Below are positions 26,650 to 34,266 of a stretch of 64,000 nt of DNA, piece by piece; the stretch's first letter is position 1, and every line of letters begins with the position of its first letter. A program made the translations under genes and the position numbers. Source of the DNA: Marinobacter aromaticivorans (lineage in GTDB: Bacteria > Pseudomonadota > Gammaproteobacteria > Pseudomonadales > Oleiphilaceae). The notes beneath the pieces were generated by a model. The model was not told where the DNA came from and ran no database searches. It saw only the letters and a list, made by a program, of their open reading frames with translations. Location of the stretch: positions 62,001-126,000 of the forward strand of contig NZ_NIHD01000003.1 in NCBI RefSeq assembly GCF_002806975.1, written 5' to 3'.

Positions 26650-28767
26650 ATGGCGTTTGATGCCGATGATGAAATCCTGCAGGATTTTCTGGTAGAAGCC
26701 GGAGAGATTCTCGAGAAGCTGTCTGAGCAGCTTGTGGATCTTGAACAACATCCTGATGACGGTGATCTGCTCAACGCCATATTCCGCGGATTCCATACCG
26801 TTAAAGGCGGTGCAGGCTTCCTGCAACTGGAGGCTCTGGTTAACTGTTGCCACTCCGCCGAGAACGTATTCGATATTTTGCGTAACCACAAACGCAAGGT
26901 TGATCCCGAGCTGATGGACGTTGTTCTTGAGGCGCTGGATTACGTGAATACGATGTTTGAGCAGGTGCGTAACCGGGAGGAACTTACGCCCGCCCCGGAT
27001 GAACTGATCGCCGCACTGGATGCGCTTGCCCAGCCCCAGGGTGCGGAGCCGGCAAGCCGCGCGCCGGAAGCCAGTTCTGAACCTGCGGAACCGGGTCCTG
27101 CGAGTGGCGATATCACCGATGAAGAATTTGAGCAGCTGCTGGATGCCCTGCATGGCCAGGCTTCGGACGCAGGTGCTGACAGCAGGAGCAAACCGGAGCG
27201 GGAGCCGCCGGCTGACAGCAGCGATGGCTCCGGGAGCAGTTCCAGCGACGAAATCACAGATGAAGAATTCGAAGCCCTGCTGGACGAGCTGCATGGTAAG
27301 GGCAAGTTCGCAGCAAAACCGGCTGCCAACACCGGAGCCGGGGCCACAGATACTGCCGGGCCGGCAGCGAAGGGTGATGATGACCTGATCACCGACGACG
27401 AATTTGAAAAGCTGCTGGACGAGTTGCACGGCAAGGGTGGAAGTCCGACAACCGGGCATTCTGCAAACGAACCGGCCGAAGCGCCCCGCCAGAACCCCGG
27501 GCCTGTGCAACCAGCGTCTGAGACAAAGCCGGAACCAAAGCCTGCGACCGATACAGCCGCCAAAAAGGCAGCCCCGGCGTCCCCGGCCAGAGACTCAGCG
27601 CCTGCAGCGGAAACCACGGTGCGGGTAGACACCAAGCGCCTTGATGACATCATGAACATGGTGGGCGAGCTGGTGCTGGTGCGTAACCGGCTCCAGCGGC
27701 TGGGCTCTGAAAGCGAAAACGAGCACATGCACAAGGCGGTATCCAGCCTTGATGTAGTGACCACGGATCTGCAGGCCGCCGTCATGCAAACGCGCATGCA
27801 ACCGATTAAAAAGGTGTTCGGTCGCTTCCCCCGTGTTGTGCGCGATCTTGCCAGGGGCATGAAAAAAGAAGTAAATCTGGTCATGCACGGGGAAGATACC
27901 GACCTCGATAAAAACCTGGTGGAGGCACTTTCAGACCCTCTTGTGCACCTGGTACGTAATTCGGTTGACCATGGCATCGAGGCACCCGATGTGCGGGAGA
28001 AAGCCGGTAAGCCACGGCAGGGTACGGTCACCCTCTCCGCCGAGCAGGAAGGCGACCATATTCTCCTGTCTATCGCTGACGATGGCGCCGGCATGGATCC
28101 GGAGGTGCTCCGTCGCAAAGCTGTAGAAAAGGGGATTTATGATCAGGATGCCGCAGATCGTCTGACCGATACGGAGTGTTTCAACCTGATCTTTGCCGCG
28201 GGTTTTTCCACCAAGGAGCAGATTTCTGACGTTTCGGGCCGTGGTGTTGGCATGGACGTGGTGAAAACCAAGATCAGCCAGCTGAATGGCCAGCTCAGCA
28301 TCGAATCTGCCCCGGGTAAAGGCTCCCGGATTATCATCAAGGTGCCCCTGACGCTGGCAATCATGCCAACACTCATGATCATGCTCGGCGATCAGTCGTT
28401 TGCGCTGCCGCTGGTGAATGTGGTGGAAATTTTCCATCTGGATCTGACCCGCACCAACATTGTGGACGGCCGCGAGTGCATTGTTGTCAGAGACAGGGTT
28501 TTCCCGCTGTTCCACATAAAACGCTGGCTGGTTAAAGGCGCTGCCGGAAAGGCCGAGCCGGAGAACGGGCACGTTGTCATTGTTGCCATGGGCACACGTC
28601 AGGTGGGTTTTGTTGTTGATCAGCTTGTTGGCCAGGAGGAGGTGGTTATCAAACCCCTCGGGCGCGGGCTTCAGGGAACCCCGGGCATGGCCGGTGCGAC
28701 AATTACCGGCGACGGGCGTATTGCGCTCATTATTGATGTTCCGAGTTTGCTGCAGCATTACAGCTGA
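26650..28767 (+). CDS. cheA: Chemotaxis histidine kinase CheA
   Basis: CheA (705 residues) is the core kinase of the receptor array. P1 holds the phosphoacceptor His49 in FRGFHTVKGGAGFL. A long linker (about 120-320) replaces a recognisable P2 domain and is low-complexity except for three copies of an ITDEEFE.LLD.LHGKG peptide (near residues 154, 201 and 246). The dimerisation domain starts with VDTKRLDDIMNMVGELVLVR. The ATPase domain has LVRNSVDHGIE, DDGAGMD and GRGVGMDVVK, and the CheW-like P5 domain ends the protein. It is 19 bases after cheZ. The linker may bind ParP or ParC, which in Vibrio localise arrays through CheA; that is inference. Confidence 0.95.
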   Translation: MAFDADDEILQDFLVEAGEILEKLSEQLVDLEQHPDDGDLLNAIFRGFHTVKGGAGFLQLEALVNCCHSAENVFDILRNHKRKVDPELMDVVLEALDYVNTMFEQVRNREELTPAPDELIAALDALAQPQGAEPASRAPEASSEPAEPGPASGDITDEEFEQLLDALHGQASDAGADSRSKPEREPPADSSDGSGSSSSDEITDEEFEALLDELHGKGKFAAKPAANTGAGATDTAGPAAKGDDDLITDDEFEKLLDELHGKGGSPTTGHSANEPAEAPRQNPGPVQPASETKPEPKPATDTAAKKAAPASPARDSAPAAETTVRVDTKRLDDIMNMVGELVLVRNRLQRLGSESENEHMHKAVSSLDVVTTDLQAAVMQTRMQPIKKVFGRFPRVVRDLARGMKKEVNLVMHGEDTDLDKNLVEALSDPLVHLVRNSVDHGIEAPDVREKAGKPRQGTVTLSAEQEGDHILLSIADDGAGMDPEVLRRKAVEKGIYDQDAADRLTDTECFNLIFAAGFSTKEQISDVSGRGVGMDVVKTKISQLNGQLSIESAPGKGSRIIIKVPLTLAIMPTLMIMLGDQSFALPLVNVVEIFHLDLTRTNIVDGRECIVVRDRVFPLFHIKRWLVKGAAGKAEPENGHVVIVAMGTRQVGFVVDQLVGQEEVVIKPLGRGLQGTPGMAGATITGDGRIALIIDVPSLLQHYS

Positions 28768-28786
28768 TGTTCGGTAGGAGAAATGG

Positions 28787-29923
28787 ATGACAGTTTCGGT
28801 CCTGGTCGTTGACGACTCAGGCTTTTTCCGCAAACGGCTGACGGAGATCCTGACGTCGTCCGGGCAGATCCGTGTGGTAGGCGTTGCCGCCAACGGTCGG
28901 GAGGGCGTTGAGTTGGCCCAGTCGTTGCGCCCTGATGTCATTACCATGGACTACGAGATGCCGGTTATGGACGGTATCTCGGCCGTGCGGGAAATCATGA
29001 GGAAAAATCCCGTGCCGGTACTTATGTTCTCCTCCCTCACTTATGAGGGTGCCAGGGTTACGCTGGATGCACTGGAGGCCGGTGCAGTGGACTTCCTGCC
29101 CAAAAATTTCGAGGAAATAGCCCGGAATAGCAGTCAACTCCAGAAAATCCTGATAGAACGAGTGCTTGATGTTGCCCGCAGCCGGCCCAACGCCCGCGCA
29201 GCACAGGCTCCAAGACCCGCTTCGACGCCTGGTGCGCGCCCTGAAGGGGCTACACGGCCTGTTGCCGGAAAGCCGGTGGCGGCTCGTGACCAGGCCATAC
29301 CGCCGGCACAGGATGAGCCGGCAAGGCGTTCCTCCCGAAAAAACCCGGCGCGACATTATTCGGTTGTAGCTATTGGTACGTCTACAGGAGGGCCGGTAGC
29401 GCTCCAGCGCGTGCTGACCGCCCTGCCAGCGTCCTTCCCCGCGCCGGTTGTGCTGGTTCAGCACATGCCCGCCAGTTTTACACCGGCTTTTGCGGAGCGT
29501 TTGAACAAGCTCTGCCGTATAGAAGTGCGACAGGCAGAAGACGGTGACATGCTGCGCCCGGGACTGGCATTACTGGCACCGGGCGGTAAGCAAATGATGA
29601 TTGAAAACCGCAGTGGTCAACCACGGGTACGCATCCTGCCGGGTGATGAGCGGCTTAATTACCGGCCGTCGGTGGATGTCACCTTCGGTTCTCTGGCGCG
29701 AGCGTTCCCCGGCAAAACCCTGGGTCTGATTCTTACGGGAATGGGAGCCGATGGCCGGGAAGGCTGCCGCATGATGAAACAGAGTGGTTCGCCAATCTGG
29801 TCCCAGGATGAAAAAACCTCAGTGATTTACGGCATGCCTATGGCAGTAGCGAAAGCCGGTCTGAGCGATGAAGTCCTGCCTCTTGATGAGATAGGGCCAA
29901 GACTGGTTGAGGGTGTGTGCTGA
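28787..29923 (+). CDS. cheB: Chemoreceptor methylesterase CheB
   Basis: CheB (378 residues) demethylates and deamidates chemoreceptors when phosphorylated by CheA. The receiver domain (1-125) has the Asp in VITMDYEMPVMDG. After an Ala/Pro-rich linker (about 130-185) the esterase domain shows the catalytic triad motifs: Ser in AIGTSTGGPVALQ, His in LVQHMPASFTPAF and Asp in LILTGMGADGREG. A TAGGAG site precedes the ATG. No cheR is present in this window, so methylation must be provided elsewhere. Confidence 0.95.
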   Translation: MTVSVLVVDDSGFFRKRLTEILTSSGQIRVVGVAANGREGVELAQSLRPDVITMDYEMPVMDGISAVREIMRKNPVPVLMFSSLTYEGARVTLDALEAGAVDFLPKNFEEIARNSSQLQKILIERVLDVARSRPNARAAQAPRPASTPGARPEGATRPVAGKPVAARDQAIPPAQDEPARRSSRKNPARHYSVVAIGTSTGGPVALQRVLTALPASFPAPVVLVQHMPASFTPAFAERLNKLCRIEVRQAEDGDMLRPGLALLAPGGKQMMIENRSGQPRVRILPGDERLNYRPSVDVTFGSLARAFPGKTLGLILTGMGADGREGCRMMKQSGSPIWSQDEKTSVIYGMPMAVAKAGLSDEVLPLDEIGPRLVEGVC

Positions 29924-30663
29924 TGGATATTCTCAGCCTGCTGGGTGTTGTGCTGGCGTTTGCCGCCATTCTTGGCGGGAATCTGCTGGAGGGTGGTGCG
30001 CTGGGTTCGCTGTTCAATGGCCCTGCGGCCATTATTGTCATTGGCGGTACCCTGGCGGCGACAATTCTCCAGACCTCCTGGCCTGTACTGAAACGGGCAG
30101 CCCGCCAGGCACAGTGGGTGTTTGTTCCGCCTTATATCAGCATTGAAGATGGTATTGGCAAAGTGATTGACTGGAGCGTGAAGGCTCGCAAGCAGGGCCT
30201 GCTGGGGCTGGAGGGGCTGGCCGAGAGAGAGCCGGAGAATTTTGCCCGTAAAGGTCTGCAACTGCTGGTTGATGGAGCAGAAACCGAAACCATCCGCAGT
30301 ATCATGGAAATCGATCTCGACTGCCGCGAGCAGCGGGATCTGGAATCGGCCCGGGTGTTTGAAGCCATGGGTGGCTACTCGCCCACGATTGGTATCATCG
30401 GCGCTGTCATGGGGCTGATTCAGGTTATGACCAACCTGGAAGATCCGGAGTCGCTCGGCAGCGGAATTGCCACTGCATTTGTGGCAACCATTTATGGTGT
30501 AGCGCTGGCCAACCTGCTGTTTTTCCCCATCGCCAACAAGCTCCGGGGGCTGGTCAAAGAGCGTTCCAGATACGAAGACATGATGATTGACGGCATTATC
30601 GCCATTGCGGAGGGGGAAAACCCCAAATCCATTGAATTGCGGCTGCGGGGTTTCCTGCAGTAA
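29923..30663 (+). CDS. motC: Flagellar stator protein MotC (MotA family)
   Basis: MotC (246 residues) is the MotA-type stator subunit, a four-helix inner-membrane protein that forms the ion channel with MotD and pushes FliG. Membrane segments are visible at the N-terminus (LLGVVLAFAAILGGNLLEGG) and at GYSPTIGIIGAVMGLIQVM and IATAFVATIYGVALANLLFF. The large cytoplasmic loop carries the charged torque residues. Its ATG shares one base with the cheB stop. The cheB-motC-motD order matches P. aeruginosa, where MotCD is a proton-driven stator needed for swarming. Confidence 0.93.
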   Translation: MDILSLLGVVLAFAAILGGNLLEGGALGSLFNGPAAIIVIGGTLAATILQTSWPVLKRAARQAQWVFVPPYISIEDGIGKVIDWSVKARKQGLLGLEGLAEREPENFARKGLQLLVDGAETETIRSIMEIDLDCREQRDLESARVFEAMGGYSPTIGIIGAVMGLIQVMTNLEDPESLGSGIATAFVATIYGVALANLLFFPIANKLRGLVKERSRYEDMMIDGIIAIAEGENPKSIELRLRGFLQ

Positions 30664-30682
30664 GCAAACCCGGTTCCTATTT

Positions 30683-31465
30683 ATGCGGCGTCGCAGGCAA
30701 CCCCAGGACGATTTGCACAACAAAGAACGCTGGCTGATTTCCTATGCGGATTTCATTACCCTGCTGTTTGCTTTTTTTGTGGTGATGTATTCGGTTTCGT
30801 CCGTAAACGAGGGCAAGTACAAGGTACTTTCGGAAACGCTGACAGGCGTTTTCAACGCGCCCCAGCGGTCTTTTCAGCCCATCGAAATCGGGGATCGGCC
30901 ACCGCGCCCCGAGGTTGGTCCGTCTGAGGATGTGATCCCCCCGCCGGTTACAGAAGCGCCGCGTAACCGGGAGCAGGATTCCCGGGCGCGCACAGAGGCC
31001 CTGCGCACAATGGCAGACCAGTTAGCGCTGGAGTTTGATGACCTGATTAACCGTGGGGTGGTCACCCTTGAAACCAATGACCGCTGGCTTGCGCTGAATC
31101 TGCCGGATAGCCTGCTGTTTGGCAGTGGCGATGCCGAGCCACACTATGATGCCTTTGATGTCATGGATAAGGTTGCACGGGTTCTCAGGAATCGGGATAA
31201 CGCCATAAAAGTTGAAGGCTTCACCGATAACCAGCCCATCCACACCCAGCGTTTTCCCTCCAACTGGGAATTGTCCGCGGCGCGGGCCGCTGCGGTTGTA
31301 CGCATGCTGAGTATGGAAGGCATTGAGCCAGAGCGCATGGCCGCGGTTGGTTATGGAGAGCACCAGCCCCTGGCCCGCAACGACACGGAAGAAGGGCGCC
31401 GCCGCAACCGGCGCGTTGTGCTTCTGATTTCCCGCGAAGCCAATGTCCGGGGTGTTGTGCGCTGA
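30683..31465 (+). CDS. motD: Flagellar stator protein MotD (MotB family)
   Basis: MotD (260 residues) is the MotB-type stator subunit. The start at 30683 is chosen because the family begins with a basic segment and then RWLISYADFITLLFAFFVVM, in which the Asp of YADF is the proton-binding residue; the frame is open further back inside motC but that part is not family-like. A peptidoglycan-binding OmpA-like domain fills the C-terminal half (NAIKVEGFTDNQPI, NWELSAARAAAVVRML, RRRNRRVVLLI). It lies 19 bases after motC. Confidence 0.94.
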   Translation: MRRRRQPQDDLHNKERWLISYADFITLLFAFFVVMYSVSSVNEGKYKVLSETLTGVFNAPQRSFQPIEIGDRPPRPEVGPSEDVIPPPVTEAPRNREQDSRARTEALRTMADQLALEFDDLINRGVVTLETNDRWLALNLPDSLLFGSGDAEPHYDAFDVMDKVARVLRNRDNAIKVEGFTDNQPIHTQRFPSNWELSAARAAAVVRMLSMEGIEPERMAAVGYGEHQPLARNDTEEGRRRNRRVVLLISREANVRGVVR

Positions 31466-31640
31466 GGTGATATTGCCGGGCCGGGGCCTTGGCACGGTTC
31501 CTGTATTGTTGCACCGGGATGCATTCAGGCGGCAACCGCCTGCCGGTTTGCACTCCGTTCAAGTTGCGAAAGAACCGGCCGATAAACCGGGTACAAACCA
31601 TGTCAAACAGGCGTAACAACGCAGTTGCCGGAGCTAAAAC

Positions 31641-32438
31641 GTGCGAATCTGGGCAGTAGCCAATCAGAAAGGCGGTGTGGGTAAAACGACCACGGTGGTT
31701 GCTTTGGGCGGCCTGTTGGCGGAGCGTGGTGAGCGTGTTCTGGTGGTGGATCTCGACCCTCACGGCTCACTGACCAGCTGGTTCGGGTACGATCCGGACA
31801 CGCTGGCGCACAGTGTTTTTGATTTGTTCCAGCATCAGGGCAAGGTGCCTGAGGGGCTTCCGGCCCAGCTTGTCACGGAAACCGGCTGCCCGGGACTGGC
31901 CTTGTTGCCAGCCAGTACGGCGCTGGCCACGCTGGAGCGCCGTATGGTCGGCGTTGAGGGCATGGGACTTATTGTATCCCGGGCGCTTACCCAGCTTTGG
32001 GACGATTTCGACTACGTTATTCTGGATAATACGCCGTCTCTGGGTGTGCTTATGGTCAATGCCCTGGCAGCGGCACAGCACCTGATCATTCCGGTACAGA
32101 CAGAATTCCTTGCCATCAAAGGCCTTGAGCGCATGCTGCATACCCTGCAGATGATCATGCGCTCCCAGAAAAACAGATTGCCTTACACCATTGTGCCTAC
32201 CCTGTTTGACCGGCGCACACAGGCCTCGGTAAAAAGCCTGAACCTGCTGCGTAAAACCCACCGGGATAACCTGTGGAAGTTTGCTGTGCCCGTCGATACA
32301 AAATTCCGTGATGCAAGCCAGGCAGGCGTTATACCCTCGAAACTGGACGCACAGACCCACGGAGTCAGGGCGTACCGGCATCTTCTGGATGACCTGCTTG
32401 AGCGCACCGGCGCGCGCAAGGAACGTCAGCATGGCTGA
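31641..32438 (+). CDS. parC: ParA-family ATPase of the chemotaxis array, ParC-like
   Basis: This 265-residue protein is a Soj/ParA-type ATPase with the deviant Walker A NQKGGVGKTTTVVALGGLLA, LVVDLDPHGSLTSWFG and VILDNTPSLG. In Vibrio and Pseudomonas a ParA homologue in this exact place (between the stator genes and cheW) localises chemosensory arrays to the pole and ensures their inheritance. It has no ParB partner here, which argues against chromosome partition. The start is GTG, with GGAG about 8 bases upstream. The 175 bases before it hold no recognised site. The symbol follows the Vibrio name; it is not topoisomerase IV ParC. Confidence 0.88.
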   Translation: MRIWAVANQKGGVGKTTTVVALGGLLAERGERVLVVDLDPHGSLTSWFGYDPDTLAHSVFDLFQHQGKVPEGLPAQLVTETGCPGLALLPASTALATLERRMVGVEGMGLIVSRALTQLWDDFDYVILDNTPSLGVLMVNALAAAQHLIIPVQTEFLAIKGLERMLHTLQMIMRSQKNRLPYTIVPTLFDRRTQASVKSLNLLRKTHRDNLWKFAVPVDTKFRDASQAGVIPSKLDAQTHGVRAYRHLLDDLLERTGARKERQHG

Positions 32439-33162
32439 CGAAAAATTGACAAGGCTGGCGGATCCGGCCAGCGCGATTGCCAGTTATCTCGATGAACTGC
32501 TGCACACAGCCACAGATACCGCTTTGCGAGAAGAGATTCACGAGCCTGAGCCGGCACCCGAAACCCGATCAGAGCCTGCGCCTGAATCTGTGCCGCAGAC
32601 AATAGCCCGCCCGGTGCAGACTTCCGAGCCTGCGCCTGTGACGGCCCCAGCGCCGGAGATGACGGAGGCCTCTTCGCCGGAAGCGCCCGTATCGCGCCCG
32701 GAATGGTCAGAGCGCCCGTTCGAATGCCTGATCTTCACGGTGGCTGGCCTGCAGCTTGCGGTTCCCCTGGTTCTGTTGGGCGCCATTTACCGTATTGAAG
32801 AGGAGATACGGCCCATTCCCGGCAGCCCACGCTGGTATATGGGCATTCGCCCTGCCGCTGATCAGAATCTGAGGGTTGTGGATACGGCCGAGTGGATAAT
32901 GGCCGGGCGCGTTCCTGCCAATGCCCGGGACAACTACCGGTTTGTCATCCGCCTGGATAACAGTGAATGGGGGCTGGCCTGTGACAACGTGGCCCAGTCC
33001 TTCACCCTGAGCCCGGGCGATGTGCGCTGGCGCACGGCCCGCAGCAAGCGCCCCTGGCTGGCCGGAACGGTTATCGAACAGATGTGTGCCCTGGTGGATG
33101 TGCGCACCATGGCAGATTTGCTGGTGCGGGCCGAGCGGGAGCATCATCTTGATTTAAGTTGA
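32431..33162 (+). CDS. parP: CheW-domain coupling protein ParP
   Basis: This 243-residue protein has a short N-terminal segment, then a Pro/Glu/Ala-rich linker (about 35-90), then a CheW-like domain (about 95-240) with FTVAGLQLAVPLVLLGAIYR and WGLACDNVAQSFTLSPGDVRW. In Vibrio ParP joins ParC to the CheA/receptor array through its CheW-like domain and stabilises the array. The ATG lies 8 bases inside the end of parC, so the two are co-translated. Assignment rests on the CheW domain, the linker and the position. Confidence 0.87.
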   Translation: MADEKLTRLADPASAIASYLDELLHTATDTALREEIHEPEPAPETRSEPAPESVPQTIARPVQTSEPAPVTAPAPEMTEASSPEAPVSRPEWSERPFECLIFTVAGLQLAVPLVLLGAIYRIEEEIRPIPGSPRWYMGIRPAADQNLRVVDTAEWIMAGRVPANARDNYRFVIRLDNSEWGLACDNVAQSFTLSPGDVRWRTARSKRPWLAGTVIEQMCALVDVRTMADLLVRAEREHHLDLS

Positions 33163-33195
33163 ACAGCCCGGTTACGGAATGAAACTTTGCCGTGC

Positions 33196-33210
33196 TGGCA
33201 CGGTTTGTGC
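33196..33210 (+). promoter_or_regulatory. Possible sigma-54 promoter before cheW
   Basis: TGGCACGGTTTGTGC matches TGGCACG-N4-TTGC with one mismatch (GTGC for TTGC) and keeps GG and GC 10 bases apart. It lies 83 bases before the cheW ATG. A 14-base palindrome, CCGTGC-TG-GCACGG (33190-33203), overlaps it. A cheW-specific RpoN promoter is not generally known, so this is tentative. Confidence 0.45.
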
Positions 33211-33292
33211 CCTTAATTATAGTATTGGGCGCTGATGATGTTTTTTTGACGATCAGGTTGCCCGCCGGGCAGCCGAACAGGAGATTCAGGTT

Positions 33293-33781
33293 ATGGCATC
33301 CCCGAGCGGACAGCAAAATCAGGCCCAGGATGATCAGGTACTGCAGTATGTGACCTTCCGGCTGGATAATGAGACCTATGGTCTGAACGTTATGCAGATC
33401 CAGGAAGTGCTGAGATACACAGAGATTGCGCCGGTGCCGGGCGCTCCGGATTACGTACTGGGCATCATCAACCTCCGGGGCAATGTGGTGACCGTTATCG
33501 ATACCCGTCGCCGTTTCGGGCTGGCGGATGCCGATGTGACGGATGCCACCCGGATAGTGGTTATGGAATCCGCCGATCAGGTAATGGGGATTCTGGTGGA
33601 TTCCGTGGCCGAGGTTGTGTACCTGAAAGCGAGTGAAATAGAGACTGCACCAAACGTGGGTAACGAGGAAAGTGCCAGGTTTATCCAGGGTGTGTGCAAT
33701 AAGGATGGCGAACTGATCATATTGGTCGAGTTCGACAAAATGCTGTCAGACCACGAATGGGCTGAAATCGCAGGGCTGTAA
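33293..33781 (+). CDS. cheW: Chemotaxis coupling protein CheW
   Basis: CheW (162 residues) is the SH3-like adaptor that links chemoreceptors to CheA. It contains the family motifs VTFRLDNETYGLNVMQIQEV, PVPGAPDYVLGIINLRGNVV and the C-terminal FIQGVCNKDGELIILVEFDK. A GGAG-type site lies about 9 bases before the ATG. It is 130 bases after parP, a gap that holds the possible sigma-54 site. Confidence 0.96.
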   Translation: MASPSGQQNQAQDDQVLQYVTFRLDNETYGLNVMQIQEVLRYTEIAPVPGAPDYVLGIINLRGNVVTVIDTRRRFGLADADVTDATRIVVMESADQVMGILVDSVAEVVYLKASEIETAPNVGNEESARFIQGVCNKDGELIILVEFDKMLSDHEWAEIAGL

Positions 33782-33847
33782 ACCGGCGCGATACCGACCG
33801 GACCTGATGATGGATGCCTCCCGTGGCAATAACCGGAGACGTCCATC

Positions 33848-34240
33848 ATGTTGGCTGAAATTCCTTCCTATCTTCCCTGGGTGCTGACCGCCATAGCCCT
33901 TTCCCTGGTTTTTGCCCAGGGCGTTATGCTCGGGCGCCAGAACAGGCAGCTCAAGGCCATGCTCAAGGAGCGTTGTGACACACTCGGGCGAGAACTGCAC
34001 GCCACGGCCAGTGGCAGCATGGGGGTAGGCCAGCGCCTGGTGGTGTGCGAGCGGCAACTGCATGAATTGCGTACAACCGTGGATGAGATGTGCCAGAATG
34101 ACCCGCTGCGCATATCTTACGATGAGGCCTCCCGGCTGGTTGATCTTGGGGCGGATATAGACGATCTTATGAACACGTGCGGAATTTCCCGTCCAGAGGC
34201 CGAGCTTGTATCAGCGCTGAGAAAACGTCAGGCGGCCTGA
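33848..34240 (+). CDS. DUF2802 membrane-anchored protein
   Basis: This 130-residue protein has one N-terminal membrane helix (LPWVLTAIALSLVFAQGVML, about 8-27), then a coiled segment (RQNRQLKAMLKERCDTLGRE). The C-terminal domain has the DUF2802 pattern YDEASRLVDLGADIDDLMNT followed by CGISRPEAELVSAL, which looks like a small helix-turn-helix fold. In Pseudomonas a DUF2802 gene follows cheW at the same place. The function is not known; a role near the polar array or motor is inference from conserved neighbourhood. Confidence 0.75.
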   Translation: MLAEIPSYLPWVLTAIALSLVFAQGVMLGRQNRQLKAMLKERCDTLGRELHATASGSMGVGQRLVVCERQLHELRTTVDEMCQNDPLRISYDEASRLVDLGADIDDLMNTCGISRPEAELVSALRKRQAA

Positions 34241-34266
34241 AACCATGCTGTTACGGACGCTATTGA

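Noticed and set aside
31490..31512. TGGCACG followed by TTGC before parC, as a sigma-54 promoter
   Set aside because: GG and GC are 18 bases apart instead of 10, which sigma-54 does not tolerate.
31641..32438. Chromosome or plasmid partition ParA
   Set aside because: No ParB gene or parS-like site nearby; the overlap with the CheW-domain gene places it in the chemotaxis array system.
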